NCBI GenBank assembly: GCA_910584125.1
Contig: CAJTXU010000024.1
Location: 1-44,263, forward strand
DNA: 44,263 nucleotides
Origin: an uncultured Muribaculaceae bacterium
GTDB lineage: Bacteria > Bacteroidota > Bacteroidia > Bacteroidales > Muribaculaceae
Direction of reading: 5' to 3'
The notes below the pieces were generated by a model. That model saw only the letters and a program-made list of their open reading frames with translations. It did no database searches and was not told where the DNA came from. Of this stretch, positions 8,618 through 19,700 are shown one piece after another; position 1 is the stretch's first letter; each line of letters starts with the position of its first letter. The translations under genes were made by a program, and so were the position numbers.

Positions 8618-10575
8618 CGCCCTGACATTGCCCGGTGGAGTCTTTCGACGGCTTCCTTGTCGGCCCCGTTCTCTACCTGCGCCGCAATCTCCGGCGAAAG
8701 TCCTTGCGGCACTTCTCCGTTCTGCAGCTGCTCCTGTTGGCTCTGCAGATTCTGCAACAGTTCGTCGGCAAACGGGAAGTTCCCCGCCTGCAGCAGCTGC
8801 TGTAAGGAGATCTGGCCTGCGCCCCATATCTGCATCAGGAAGTCATTCGCCATTGCTCGATAGGCCGGTGTCGCCGTGCTCGGAACTATCGACAGGTCAA
8901 ACTCTACGTCCTGAATCAGATTCGGGTCTGCACTCTTAGCCCCCGCTATGCTGACGATGCGCTCCCTGGTGTAGAATTGCTGGATGTTCTTTACGTCCTT
9001 GTACGCCGCCTCCCTCGTAAACTCGTTGAACGTGTCCAGCAGGTCGATCAGAGACGTCGTCGCGTTCTCCGTCTGCTGGCTGTACAGCGCCGCCGACATC
9101 CCCGAGTACCCCGGCTTCCCCTGCAGCGCTCCGTTCACTCCCGATATATCCTCGAAAAATTTCAGCTGAAGGTTCAGCAGTTCGTTGATGCCTATGTTGG
9201 TCGAGTTGCTGGCTATCTGCTGCGGCACCGCCCCGTGCTTCGTGCTCGGCTTGTACAGTATCACTCCGTTGAACTTGCTCCACGTGTCCGCGAAGTCCTC
9301 CGGACTCGTCCCTTTCGGCAGACAGTCCTCCGGTATCAGCAGAACCCCCTTCGCCGACGCTCGCATTATCCAGTCATACAGCGTGATCAGCCTGTTCGTA
9401 TAGCGCTGCTGGTCTATCACGTCGGCCGTGAACGAATGTATCTCGCCGTCGATGAACGGGTAGGCCTTGAACACATACGGGTGACTCCCGTGTCGGTAAG
9501 GGCTCTCTCCCTCCGCAAGTATGTCTCCCTGCGGACTCAGAAAGTAGAAATACCAGTACGAGTCGATCATCCACTCCGCCTCCACAAGCGGTATCTCCTC
9601 CCGAGCCATCCCCAGTGCCTCCCCGCGCTCAAGTCGCTTCCGGTTCTCGGCCGTGACCATTGTCTGCAGATCCTCAAGCTCTATCTTGAACACCTCCCCG
9701 CTGTTCCAGTCGTGACAGCGGTAGCGCGGCTTCGTTTCCTTCCGCCACACCTCGATCACCCTGCACCGGCTCTCTTCCCGCGGCGTCAGAAAGTCAAGCT
9801 CGTTCGTGCCCCGCGAATATCCGAACTGCTCCCACACCTGCGTCAATGCCCCTTTGTCCCGCGCCGTGGCGTATATCTCGGCCAGTCGTGCGTAATCCTC
9901 CGGACTCTCCGCGAATCGCGAACATACCGTCTGGAAGTCCTCGTCATGTATCTCCCCCAGACACGTGCAGTCCCACATCCGGAAGTCCCGCATGTTGGTG
10001 TCGATGAAGAAATTGTTCGGCTGCACATACTCCGTCCAGCAATCTTCTTTATTATCCCGCCAGCCGAAATATTTGCGGTGCACTATCATGCCCGAAATCA
10101 GAAATTCCTCCATCGTCCGCGCATACAGCTCGCTCATCCGGTTCAGACCCATGTTATATTGCAGCACGGTGCTCATCGTCTCCCCGAGTTTCTGCTCGTC
10201 CCGGTCCCGCGCTATGCATGTCGGCTCCGTCGACTGCTTGCGATACGTCCCTATCACGTTGCGTACCAGTCTGCGCATCAGGTTATTCTTCAGCGGGATG
10301 TTCCCCTGCTGCATTATATACTCCTCCTCCCGCATCTTCTTGCCGTTCACACACACGATGTCGCTCCACTGGTCGCCATACACATACCGTTTGTTACGCT
10401 CCCGGTCCCGCCGGAAGCGATACATCGCCTGATAGTATGTCTGCGCCTCAAGCAATATTTCCAGTGCCCGGCTCCGGTCGTCCCGCTTTGTCGCCTTCGC
10501 CCGTGCCACGCTGTCCATCTCTTCCCTCCGCATCCTCCGTGCCGTGCCCACCCGGCTCATCCTGTGTAGTTTCAT
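8590..10575 (-). CDS. Portal protein
   Basis: 661 aa. Begins with a basic helical segment, then typical portal features: RNVIGTYRKQSTEP, EEFLISGMIVHRKY, a beta-rich stem with DWNSGEVFKIE, a domain with DQQRYTNRLITLYDWIMRAS, and ISGVNGALQGKPGYSGMSA, which is characteristic of the wing/crown region. The C-terminus is Gln-rich (LQNLQSQQEQLQNG), like barrel tails of podoviral portals. It forms the dodecameric DNA channel to which terminase and neck bind. 3' end overlaps that of the terminase gene convergently. Confidence 0.88.
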   Translation of the reverse strand: MKLHRMSRVGTARRMRREEMDSVARAKATKRDDRSRALEILLEAQTYYQAMYRFRRDRERNKRYVYGDQWSDIVCVNGKKMREEEYIMQQGNIPLKNNLMRRLVRNVIGTYRKQSTEPTCIARDRDEQKLGETMSTVLQYNMGLNRMSELYARTMEEFLISGMIVHRKYFGWRDNKEDCWTEYVQPNNFFIDTNMRDFRMWDCTCLGEIHDEDFQTVCSRFAESPEDYARLAEIYATARDKGALTQVWEQFGYSRGTNELDFLTPREESRCRVIEVWRKETKPRYRCHDWNSGEVFKIELEDLQTMVTAENRKRLERGEALGMAREEIPLVEAEWMIDSYWYFYFLSPQGDILAEGESPYRHGSHPYVFKAYPFIDGEIHSFTADVIDQQRYTNRLITLYDWIMRASAKGVLLIPEDCLPKGTSPEDFADTWSKFNGVILYKPSTKHGAVPQQIASNSTNIGINELLNLQLKFFEDISGVNGALQGKPGYSGMSAALYSQQTENATTSLIDLLDTFNEFTREAAYKDVKNIQQFYTRERIVSIAGAKSADPNLIQDVEFDLSIVPSTATPAYRAMANDFLMQIWGAGQISLQQLLQAGNFPFADELLQNLQSQQEQLQNGEVPQGLSPEIAAQVENGADKEAVERLHRAMSGRQMVAAETA

Positions 10576-10671
10576 CTCTTCTTTCAGTTTTTATTTACCC
10601 ATTGTGCCTGCCCCTCTCTCATACCGGGCTGAGGCGGCAGCCGTAGAAACCCCTCTCGCCCCAATATCAGC

Positions 10672-10704
10672 ATTCGCGGGTAAAGTTAGCCTCTACCCGC
10701 GAAT
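10672..10704. other. Perfect 11-bp hairpin between giant gene and portal gene
   Basis: ATTCGCGGGTA (10672-10682) and TACCCGCGAAT (10694-10704) form a perfect stem with an 11-base loop, 13 bases past the stop of the giant gene. No T-run follows in the minus direction, so it is more likely an RNA-stability or processing element than a factor-independent terminator. The surrounding 140 bases otherwise hold no gene. Confidence 0.5.
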
Positions 10705-10716
10705 CCTCAATTATAT

Positions 10717-13700
10717 CTACTGTTTTATATGCTTGCTGTCGCGTCGTTTCCACGCGTCGAATGTTTCCTGCGCCCGCTTCCGCGCCGCGTTCCGACGCTC
10801 CGGATTATTCCATGAGTCCAGCATCTCAACCAGATCCCTCTTCAGCGTTGTCTCGGTCGCTGTCTCTGCCTCCCGTTCCTCTCGGGTCTCTGCCTGCCGC
10901 CGGCTCTTGCGTATCTGGCCCAGATACGGATGCAGGTCCTTGTACAGCCAGTAGCGCTCACCCTCCGGACTCTCATTTATCGCCCGTGCCTTGCCTGCCT
11001 TGGCCACCGCGTCGCCGGGCATATCGTTCAGCGCTTCCAGCCGCTTCCCGGTCTCGCTCCACTCTGTCTCGTAGGCCTCCAGTCGCATATTGACACGCAC
11101 CTCTTCTTTGTGTCTCTCGGGCGCGCGCATCGCCTCGACTGTCTCGCGCATAACGCTATTAAGCTCGGCTTCTGTCGACTCCTGCATTTTCGTGTTCGTC
11201 TCGCTCTTCTGACGCTCCCGCAGCACACTCAGGTCCGGCTCGTACATCTTGTATATCTCGTAGCGCAGATATTCCTCTGTCCCAACCAGATCGTTGACTT
11301 TCACTGCATATTCCGAACGTCCGTCTTTGACTGCGCTTCTGTATTTCCGCGCAAGCCGCCCGGTCTCCTCGGCCTCCTCTTTCAGTCTGAAGTATTCATT
11401 CTGGAGCCTCCGGCTGGCTGTCCGCTCGTCGCCGCTCTTCACTATCCGGTTGGCCAGGGGTATATTTCTCCACTCGAACTCGCGGTCCCCCGCCAGCATC
11501 TCTCCGCTCTTCTTTATCTTCATCGGAAATGATACAAACCCTCCGAACATGCCGCTCAGCAGATATTCCACCTTGGCCGGGTTGATGTCTATCGCTCCTT
11601 TCTTGTAGTCGTCGCCTCCGGTCGTCTCGTTAAGCCACCGTGCAAATCCCACAAGATGCTGGTCCGCGCTCCGGTAGGCTTTGGTCCATTCCGGGTCGTT
11701 CTTGTTGAATGGAGTGTCTTTGTAGATGGGCAGTCCTGTCCACCCCTTGTTCATTACATAGGCCTCCACGCCGGGTTTGACCATGCTCGGCAGGAGAGGG
11801 GAGAGGCCGCCTCCTCCCTCCAGCATGTCGAGCGGCAGTATCTGGCTCACCTGTGCCGCCATCTGGAGTCCAAGCTCGCCGTCTCCGTATCGCTCGTTGC
11901 CGCTGATAACTCCTGTGCTCAGCTCTCCGAGTCCATATAGCGCACGGTATTCTATCGGCAGAGGTATCACTATCCATTGTTCGCCTGCCCTGAAGCATAT
12001 GTTGCTCCTCCTGATGTATTCCGGCAGGTTGTAGTAAGCGTTCTTGTCGTCATCGTCGCCTCCGGCCATCTGGGCCAGCAGGGGTATCACCACTCCGAGT
12101 CCGAAGAGTGCAGCTGCGCCTGCGAGTGCTTTCCCGGGATGTCGCTTTGCTGCTCGACCGAAGTTCGTCAGTCCCTGCAGTCCCGCGTTCCAGAATACAT
12201 AGAGCACCCGGCCCCATCCTCCTAAGTGTGCACCCACTTTTCCAAGCCATTTCTGACCCGTAGTGTCGAGGAACTTGCCTCCGCTTCCCTTCTTGTTGAA
12301 GTTAACGCTTATCTCCTTCGCGTCATAGATGCTGCGGTCTATCCCGCGCCCGAACTCTCGCGATGTGACATACGCCGCGAATCGCGCGCAGTTCTCCACG
12401 CTCCGGTTCAGCAGATCCAGCTGCATCCCCAGCGCCGCCCATGCGCGCCGCCCGACGCTTCCCTGCTTCTTCAGCTCCGCTGCCACCGCCCGTTTGTGAC
12501 CCTCGATGTCCTTGACTGACGTGTAGCCGGTCTCTCCTCCGTTCCTCATGAATTCCCTGAACATCCGCTCCTGCGGATTCGCGTCGCTAAGGCTCCCGTT
12601 CTCCCACTTCCGCAGCAATATGTGCATCCGCGCCGGATTGAGCCGCCCGAAGTTCCGGTGATACCTCAGCGCATACGCCGGACTCTCCTTTACCCATGTC
12701 ATAGTGTTCGAGTACAGCATGTCGCGCATGAAGTTGCTTACCACAAAGTCAGGGTTCCGCGTCGTGTAGAACGCGCTCAGCTGCCGGTTCGTCCACTCGC
12801 CGGCCTTCAGCAGCTTGCCTACAAAGCTTCCGGCCTCGACGTCCGGGTTCGACAGCCCGTTTAGCGCCTGCGCCGCCCGCGGATTCCCGTTTATCGTTAT
12901 CACTTTCGTTCTCCCGTCGCGCTTCACCAGTATCTGATGCTCCCGCTCGTTCCCCCGGACAACCTTGTACGGTATGTGTCGCGCCTCCCGGCCATGCTTG
13001 TAGTTCTCAGGATCTGCCGCCGACAGCATCTCCATCCTCGCCTCGAATTTTGCCAGCTCGGCCTCTATCTCGGCGTGTGTCATGTCGGCCTCCAGGTCCG
13101 CGAACACCGGCTTCCATTCTCCGGTCACGGCATCGCGCTCCAGCCATAGGTCGCTCACGCTCACCAGATCGCTCGGATGACCCTGCACAAAGTTCAGAAA
13201 CCTCTGTTTCATCACGTTTCGGTTCCCCTGCCTTATCGCGTCGTCGGCCATCTTCGCTATCGTCGCTATCGGGTCGTCGGCTTTGCTCTCTCGTCCCTCC
13301 GCGTGCTTGAACACGTTCCCTAACAGCGGCCCGTCGTTGCTCGTAAGGTATCCGTACACCTCGTCGCTCGTCGTCTCGTCCCAGCCCCGCAGCGGCACAT
13401 AGTTCTCGTACATCCCCGATACCTTCCCGTATGTCTCCTCGCTGATCAGTCCGCTCGTATAGATCTTCTCCAGCGTCGCCCCGGTCGCCGCCCGAGTCCT
13501 GTCCCATAACTCATCGACAAGCCCCGGGTCGTGCGTCATCTCGTAGATGTCTGCCATCTCCCGGGCTACTCGCTCCGCTTCCTGCCAGTCATCCTCCCCG
13601 GTCAGTCCGCAAAGCCCCGCGAAGTCCCGCTCGGTCTCCTCGCCGGCCGCCCCAGCCTCAGCGCGCATATACGCGTTCCGCTCAAGCCCGTGCTTGGCCA

Positions 13701-16700
13701 TCATGTAGTCCGTCAGCTCCCGACGCTCCGCGGCGTCGCTCCCGCACAGATCATGAATCGCACCAAGCAGCGGCTTCATATACCGACTGAAGTACTCATG
13801 CTGCTCGGCGTTGTTCGCGCTGCTCATCCGGTTCTCATACAGATACGCGTTCTCATACGCCGCTACATCCTCAATCCTTGACCCTTTGCCCAGTATCGAC
13901 TCATACAGCGTCTTCAACCCCAGCATCGAGTCCTGCATCGCCTCCCGGAACTGCCAGCTCCCACGGCTCAGCATCCTCTCGTACACTTCCGCAGCCGTCA
14001 CCCGGTCCCGCGCCGTGAAGTCTCCGTCCCGGAAGTGCAACCCCTCCTCCGGTTCGAATGCGCGGGCCTGATTCTCGCGAACCCGATACTCCGTATTCGC
14101 GTTTCCCATATCAGAAGGCAGAAGATCTTTCACATAATCAGGATATTTCTTGGCGCTTTCGAAAAATTCCCTTAACTTTGCATCAGTAATACCTCGGTAA
14201 TCGAGATTCCCCCCATGGATAGTGGGAATGGCCTCGGTTGTCGAGGTATTCTCATATACATCCACACTTGTCACCATTGTAGAATGAACTCCACTTTCCT
14301 TCTTCTTGTTTTGCACGTTAAACCTTACGAAAAACTCTTCCCCTTGAATCAGCGCTTTCCCGACATAATTGTCTCTTGAAACTATGTCTGAGTGCCGTTT
14401 GTGCGTGCTCCCGTCTCTTCTGACCTCTCCTCCGCCTCTCTCCATTTCTGAATATGCAAATTTTGAAGATTCAAGAATCGCATCTAATGAAGGTATGATT
14501 TTAGCGAATGTTCCATCAGGCCGATAATTTTTGCCGAATGCAGAGTGGTAAAACTCTATCATTCGACCATCCTTCTCGACTGCTGGAAGATTGGAATAAA
14601 TGTTCTTTAGTTCTTCCTTGGAATAGTCGTGTGGAGCAATTTCAATTGCCTCCTGTTCCATCACCTCGCGTGCGCGTTCGGCCATGGTCTTGTTATCGCC
14701 TCCCTCGCGTGCCGCGATCTCCAGACTCTCCCCCTCGCGTTCCCACTGCTCACGGCGCGCGATCTCTTCGGCCTTGTCGAAGATGTCTCCCTCTCTTTCA
14801 TACCGTGCCGAGGCGGAAGCCGAGGAGACCCCCGCCGCCTTCCGCCGCTTATGCTTGTAGACTTTCCACATCATATAGCTCAGGTCGTTTTCGGTCAGCC
14901 GTACCCGCGCCGGAATCTTCATCCCCTCTAAGATACGGTTCAGGAAGTCCTCGATCTTCGCCTTCACCCGCTGCCAGATGGTTCTCTTCTCTGTTTCCAG
15001 TGTTTCAAACCCTTTGGTGTGGACCTCCTCGGCCAGTTCGGCAAGATACTCCTTGGTCGCCTCGCGGAAGTCCCAGCCGTTCTTACGCATCTTCTCGGCT
15101 ATCTTGGCGCGAACCTTCTTGCCGGCATGCTCCCATATCTCGTCGATCATACGCGCGAACCGCTCCGGACCCATGATCTGCTCGATGGTCTTGTGGCCTA
15201 CAATCTCATGGAGTACGGTCTTGACAATCTCCTGTGCGCTTCGGTGTCTCCCGACGTTTATATGGATTGTGCCGTCATTTGGATTATACCAGCCGTAGGA
15301 GCGCTGCTTGCGTACCTGGCGGTTGTAGTCGCTGTCGTGAATGTCGCCCGGGGCTTCATACAGCACGACCTTCTCGCCAAGAGACTCCGCGACCCGACGC
15401 GCCGTGTCGAGCATACGCTGGTGCTCCAGACGCCCCGGCATCGTGCGCTCCACGTCCTCGCCCGCCTCCATGCGCTGATAATACAGTGCCATATATTCCA
15501 GGTCGGCAAGCTCCGCGTCGATCGCCGCCTGTCCTGCCCGGCTGTAAGTCGGCCGTTCCGCCAGAAGCTCCGCCCGGCGACGTGCGATTATCGGCAACGC
15601 CCGTCTTGCCATGTCCCGTGCGTTGGCTGAGATCAGACGCCCCTCCGCGCTCCGCAGAGGTCCCGATTCGCTCCGTGCGTGGCTCATCTCGGCAGACAGT
15701 CCCCCCTGGCCGTATTGGTCGGCGTAGAACTCAAACCGGCTCCGGCGCCCTGTCGGTACGTCGGTGTCCGTGTGCTCTGCGGCCCACTTCTCTTCCCAGA
15801 CCTTTTCCTGCGCCCCAAGCTCGCGAACCTCCTGCCGCTCCCACAATGACAGCGTGCCCCCAAGCTCGTCGCGTTTGAACCGCAGTTCATCAAGCCGCGC
15901 GCTCCACGGCTGTATGGCTCTGGCGTTCACATACTCAACCCCTTCCTCAGCCGTCCGGTATTCGATATTGTTCTGGGAAGCCTCTTTGAGCACCGACGTC
16001 AACATTACGGAGGCACCATGCTTGGTACTCAGGTGGTCGAGCACGCGGGCAAGATTCTCGGCGCGGATGTAGCCTATTGCCTGGCTGCCGCTGCGGGGCA
16101 TTTCAAATCCTCCTGCGACATAGCGGGCAAGTACGGGATCCTGCTCAGGGAGAAAGTATTTGCCGCCACGCTGTTTGCTTTTAGGCACAAGGATTTCGTA
16201 ATCACCACGCGACGACCAGCTCTGGGTCTTGCGCACGGTTACTTCTCCGTTGGAGCTCTTGACTTCCTGGCCTGTCTGGATTCTTGACAGCATACTGCTC
16301 AGAGGTGCCGACGATTGCAGATCGCCGGGTGTGAACTTCGGCGACATGAGTATGCCGGTACGTACTTCTCCGTCCTCGGTCGTATATGCCGTGATACGTC
16401 CGCGGGCGTTCTGGGTTTTCTGCATATCCACAAGAGCGCGGAGGATATTGCCGGTCAGCATATATCGGGTCTCGCGGCTCTCGTTGGAAATGTGGCTGTC
16501 CCATTGACTGAGGTCGAAGTTGCGCAATACGTCACGCATCATCATCGACGCCTGGCCGATTTTGCTGAATGCCACACCGGCCTCTTTGAGCGACAATGTT
16601 ATGGTGCGTCGGCCGTCAAGGGGTGCGAATACAACCTGGCTGCCGTTGAGGGAATATTTGCTGTCGAGCTTGATTCCTACCATTACACCGGTGGACGGCT

Positions 16701-19700
16701 CCAGGTTCATTATGCTTTCGTCGGTCAGGTCGTCGGGGATTGACAACGGCGACATGGGTTTGAACTGAGTTACGCGCCCTTTGATAAGATTCTGCTGTAT
16801 GCGTATCTTCTCCGTCTCACGTTCAATCTCTGCCTTTGCCTCCTGGCGCTCCGTCTCGCCATAGCGGCGGTTGGCCTCGGCGGTAATCTCTTCATCGGTG
16901 AAGGAGTTCTTCCCGAGGGCGCGGGCGTCCTTCGCGGTTGTGATGAATCGCTCTATGCGGCGCGCAATAGTAGCCTCCTTGTTGGCGGTGATACGCTCGC
17001 TGACCGTCGCAATGCGATTCTCATAGAAGGCGTCAATCTCGGCCGTTTTCTTTTCGATCCATTCATCCCAGGTTTCAACACCTGCATCCTCCAGGAATGT
17101 ACGGTGATACTTGGCAAGCTCGGTGCCTGATAACGGTTTGTCGAGAATGTTAACCTCTACCTGCTCCATGTAGACGTTATCGGTAAAAGCATTCCCGCTG
17201 TCAGGGTCTTTGCCTTCAACCCACACCTTGCGGCCCAGAGTCTTGGCCTTGAGGTCACGGTAAGAGATTTCCAGGTCGTTCTCGCCGCGCTCGTCGAGTT
17301 CATGAATCTTCTTCTCGTAACGCTCGGTGATTTCCGACATCACACGCTCCTGTTCGGCTATGGGCAGGAGTGCCAGACGCCCCAGGGCCTTACGGGCGAA
17401 TCCGCTGTGGCTGCCGTCATCCTCATCATTCTTGTTGCTCTTCTTCTTGGGAGCTTTCTGCTGGGCCTCTATATCTTCAGTCGGGTCTATCCCCAGGGGG
17501 TTGCCCATATCCATGTTGAGGCCCAGCGGGTCCTCGTTCAGATAGTCCCACACAATCGCGTCGCCATACTTGTTGAGCACGTCCACAACCTCCATTTCGT
17601 TGAAGCTCGATTTCTGCGACGACGTCGTGTTGGCGTCGAGCGATTTCAGTTTGGCCTTGAACATCATCTGGAGACGCTGCTCTGCCGGTATCGACGACAA
17701 CAGGTATTCGTAGGCACCGCGCACTATCTGGCCCGTGCGGTCGTTACGTCCGCGCATCTGCACCTCATCGTTGACGTCGGGCTGGAATTGTGCGGCTATC
17801 ATAACGCGTTGCCGCTGGTCCTCAAACTTGCTCGACGCATGGAGCGAGATACCGGTGGAACCGGTTTTGTTCACCATGAGCACATCAATCTTGCCGGCAT
17901 TGAAGTCCGACGCGGTGGCCTTCTTGTCGGCCGCCTTGCGGTTGCGGATAACGTAGAGGCCCTTGTCGTTCTTGGCAAGCTCCAACTTACGGCCGCTAAG
18001 CTCACCGACCTTGTAACCGGCCGCCTCAATCTTCATGCGTATGGCGTCCAGGGGCGCAATGGGGAGGTCGTCTGATACGGCATTCATCTTTTCGATGATG
18101 GCGTTGTACGCACTCTCGGCATCAGAGCCTAACTGCGACACACCGAGCTCCGAGTGCGTCTCTTTGTTATTGTCGTCCTTGACTGTGTAGCGCATAACAC
18201 CGTCGAGGGCTTTGCGAAGAGCCAGGGAGAGTGTCGGCATTGATGCGCTGCCCTCCGCTGTCATTCCCATTGACGCATCCTCTAAGAAGCCCTCCATTGT
18301 GTTCACAAAGGAAATAATAGGCTTCCGGCCCTGTTGCAGATTCCTGATGGCGCGGTCTGCCACGGCGTCCACCTTGATCGAGAATAGGAGCTGCTGCAAC
18401 AGATTGTAGAGCTTCGAGGCAAACGGGGCATTGGCTATGCCCATATCCTTGGTGCCTTTCTTCTGGCTCGAAGATGAACCCAGGCGGGCAAGGTCTTTCG
18501 ACATTTCGCTAAGATACGGCCGCACGTATGTGTCCTGGAACCTCATTATGTCAACGAAGATTTCAGAAACGGTGTCGAAGCGTTTCTGCTGCCCGCGGGC
18601 TACGCCTTCATCGCTGGGAATCCAATCAATGGCAACTCCGGTGAAGTCACGTTCACGGCGGGCCATTTCGCCACTCTTCACGAGCTGCCGCGACATGATT
18701 TCCTGAAGGGGCACGCCTCCCTGGGCTACTGCGCTGATGAGTTCTGCAACCTCAACGCCACTGTCCGATATTGCGGTCTTGATGGCATAGAGGGGCATGT
18801 TGTCAGGGCGCTTGGCATAGGTGGCCGACAGATAGGTTATACCCTTTACTCCGGGTATGATACTCTGCATATAGCCTCCCAGGCCACTCTGGCCGCCTGC
18901 GGTGTGCGCCTCGTCAAGGATCAGATAATTATCACGGGAAAGAATCCCGATCGCATTACGACGCCGCTCTCCATTAATTTCTCCCGAAGATGCTCCTTTC
19001 CCTTTCTTAGTCTTGGGCTTGGCCTCAATCTTACCGTTGTTGCCTATCTCATACTGTGTGGTGCCGCTCTGCACCTGACTGTATGTAATTACAGCATAGT
19101 CATATTCGTCTGGCAGTGTGCCGTGCCGCTCGATATATGATAATACCCGGTCTCTTTCTTTCGGCTTCGGCAATGGATATATCACCTTATCCGTTCCATC
19201 ATCCTGACGTTCGGTGATACTCGCTTCATCCTTATCGCTTCCGAAAATAAATGGTTTCAACTCAGGACTCCCTATATCCTTAAGGTCGCGGTACATATCG
19301 GAGAATAAACCGGCCTTCTGGGTAAAGAATATAGGCTTGTGGCCGTTGCGTACCGCATAACGGATTATCGACGCCGCCTGACGGCCTTTGCCTATACCGG
19401 TCTGGTCGGCAATGATGAATCCGCGGCCGCTGTTCATCTTGTCGATTGCCATTGCCACGCCTTCAACCTGCTCTGCGGCCAGAGCGCGGTATAGGTCGGC
19501 CGTATCGGCATAACCGAGTTCTTGGGTCAGCCATTCATCGACATTGCCGTGCTTCCCTTCAAGCTCATGAAGTGCCCTCTCGAATTCCTGGGCCTGTGCG
19601 GCCGGCATCCGAGACATCAGATTTCCCGCGGAACTTATATGCGGCGAGGCGACTTTTTCATCCGTAAGCTCTACCTTAACCGCTTTGGACTGGTTCAGTC

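Noticed and set aside
8977..10569. 530-codon plus-strand ORF opposite portal
   Set aside because: Antisense shadow produced by high third-position G+C; product is Arg/Leu/His-rich with no recognisable domain.
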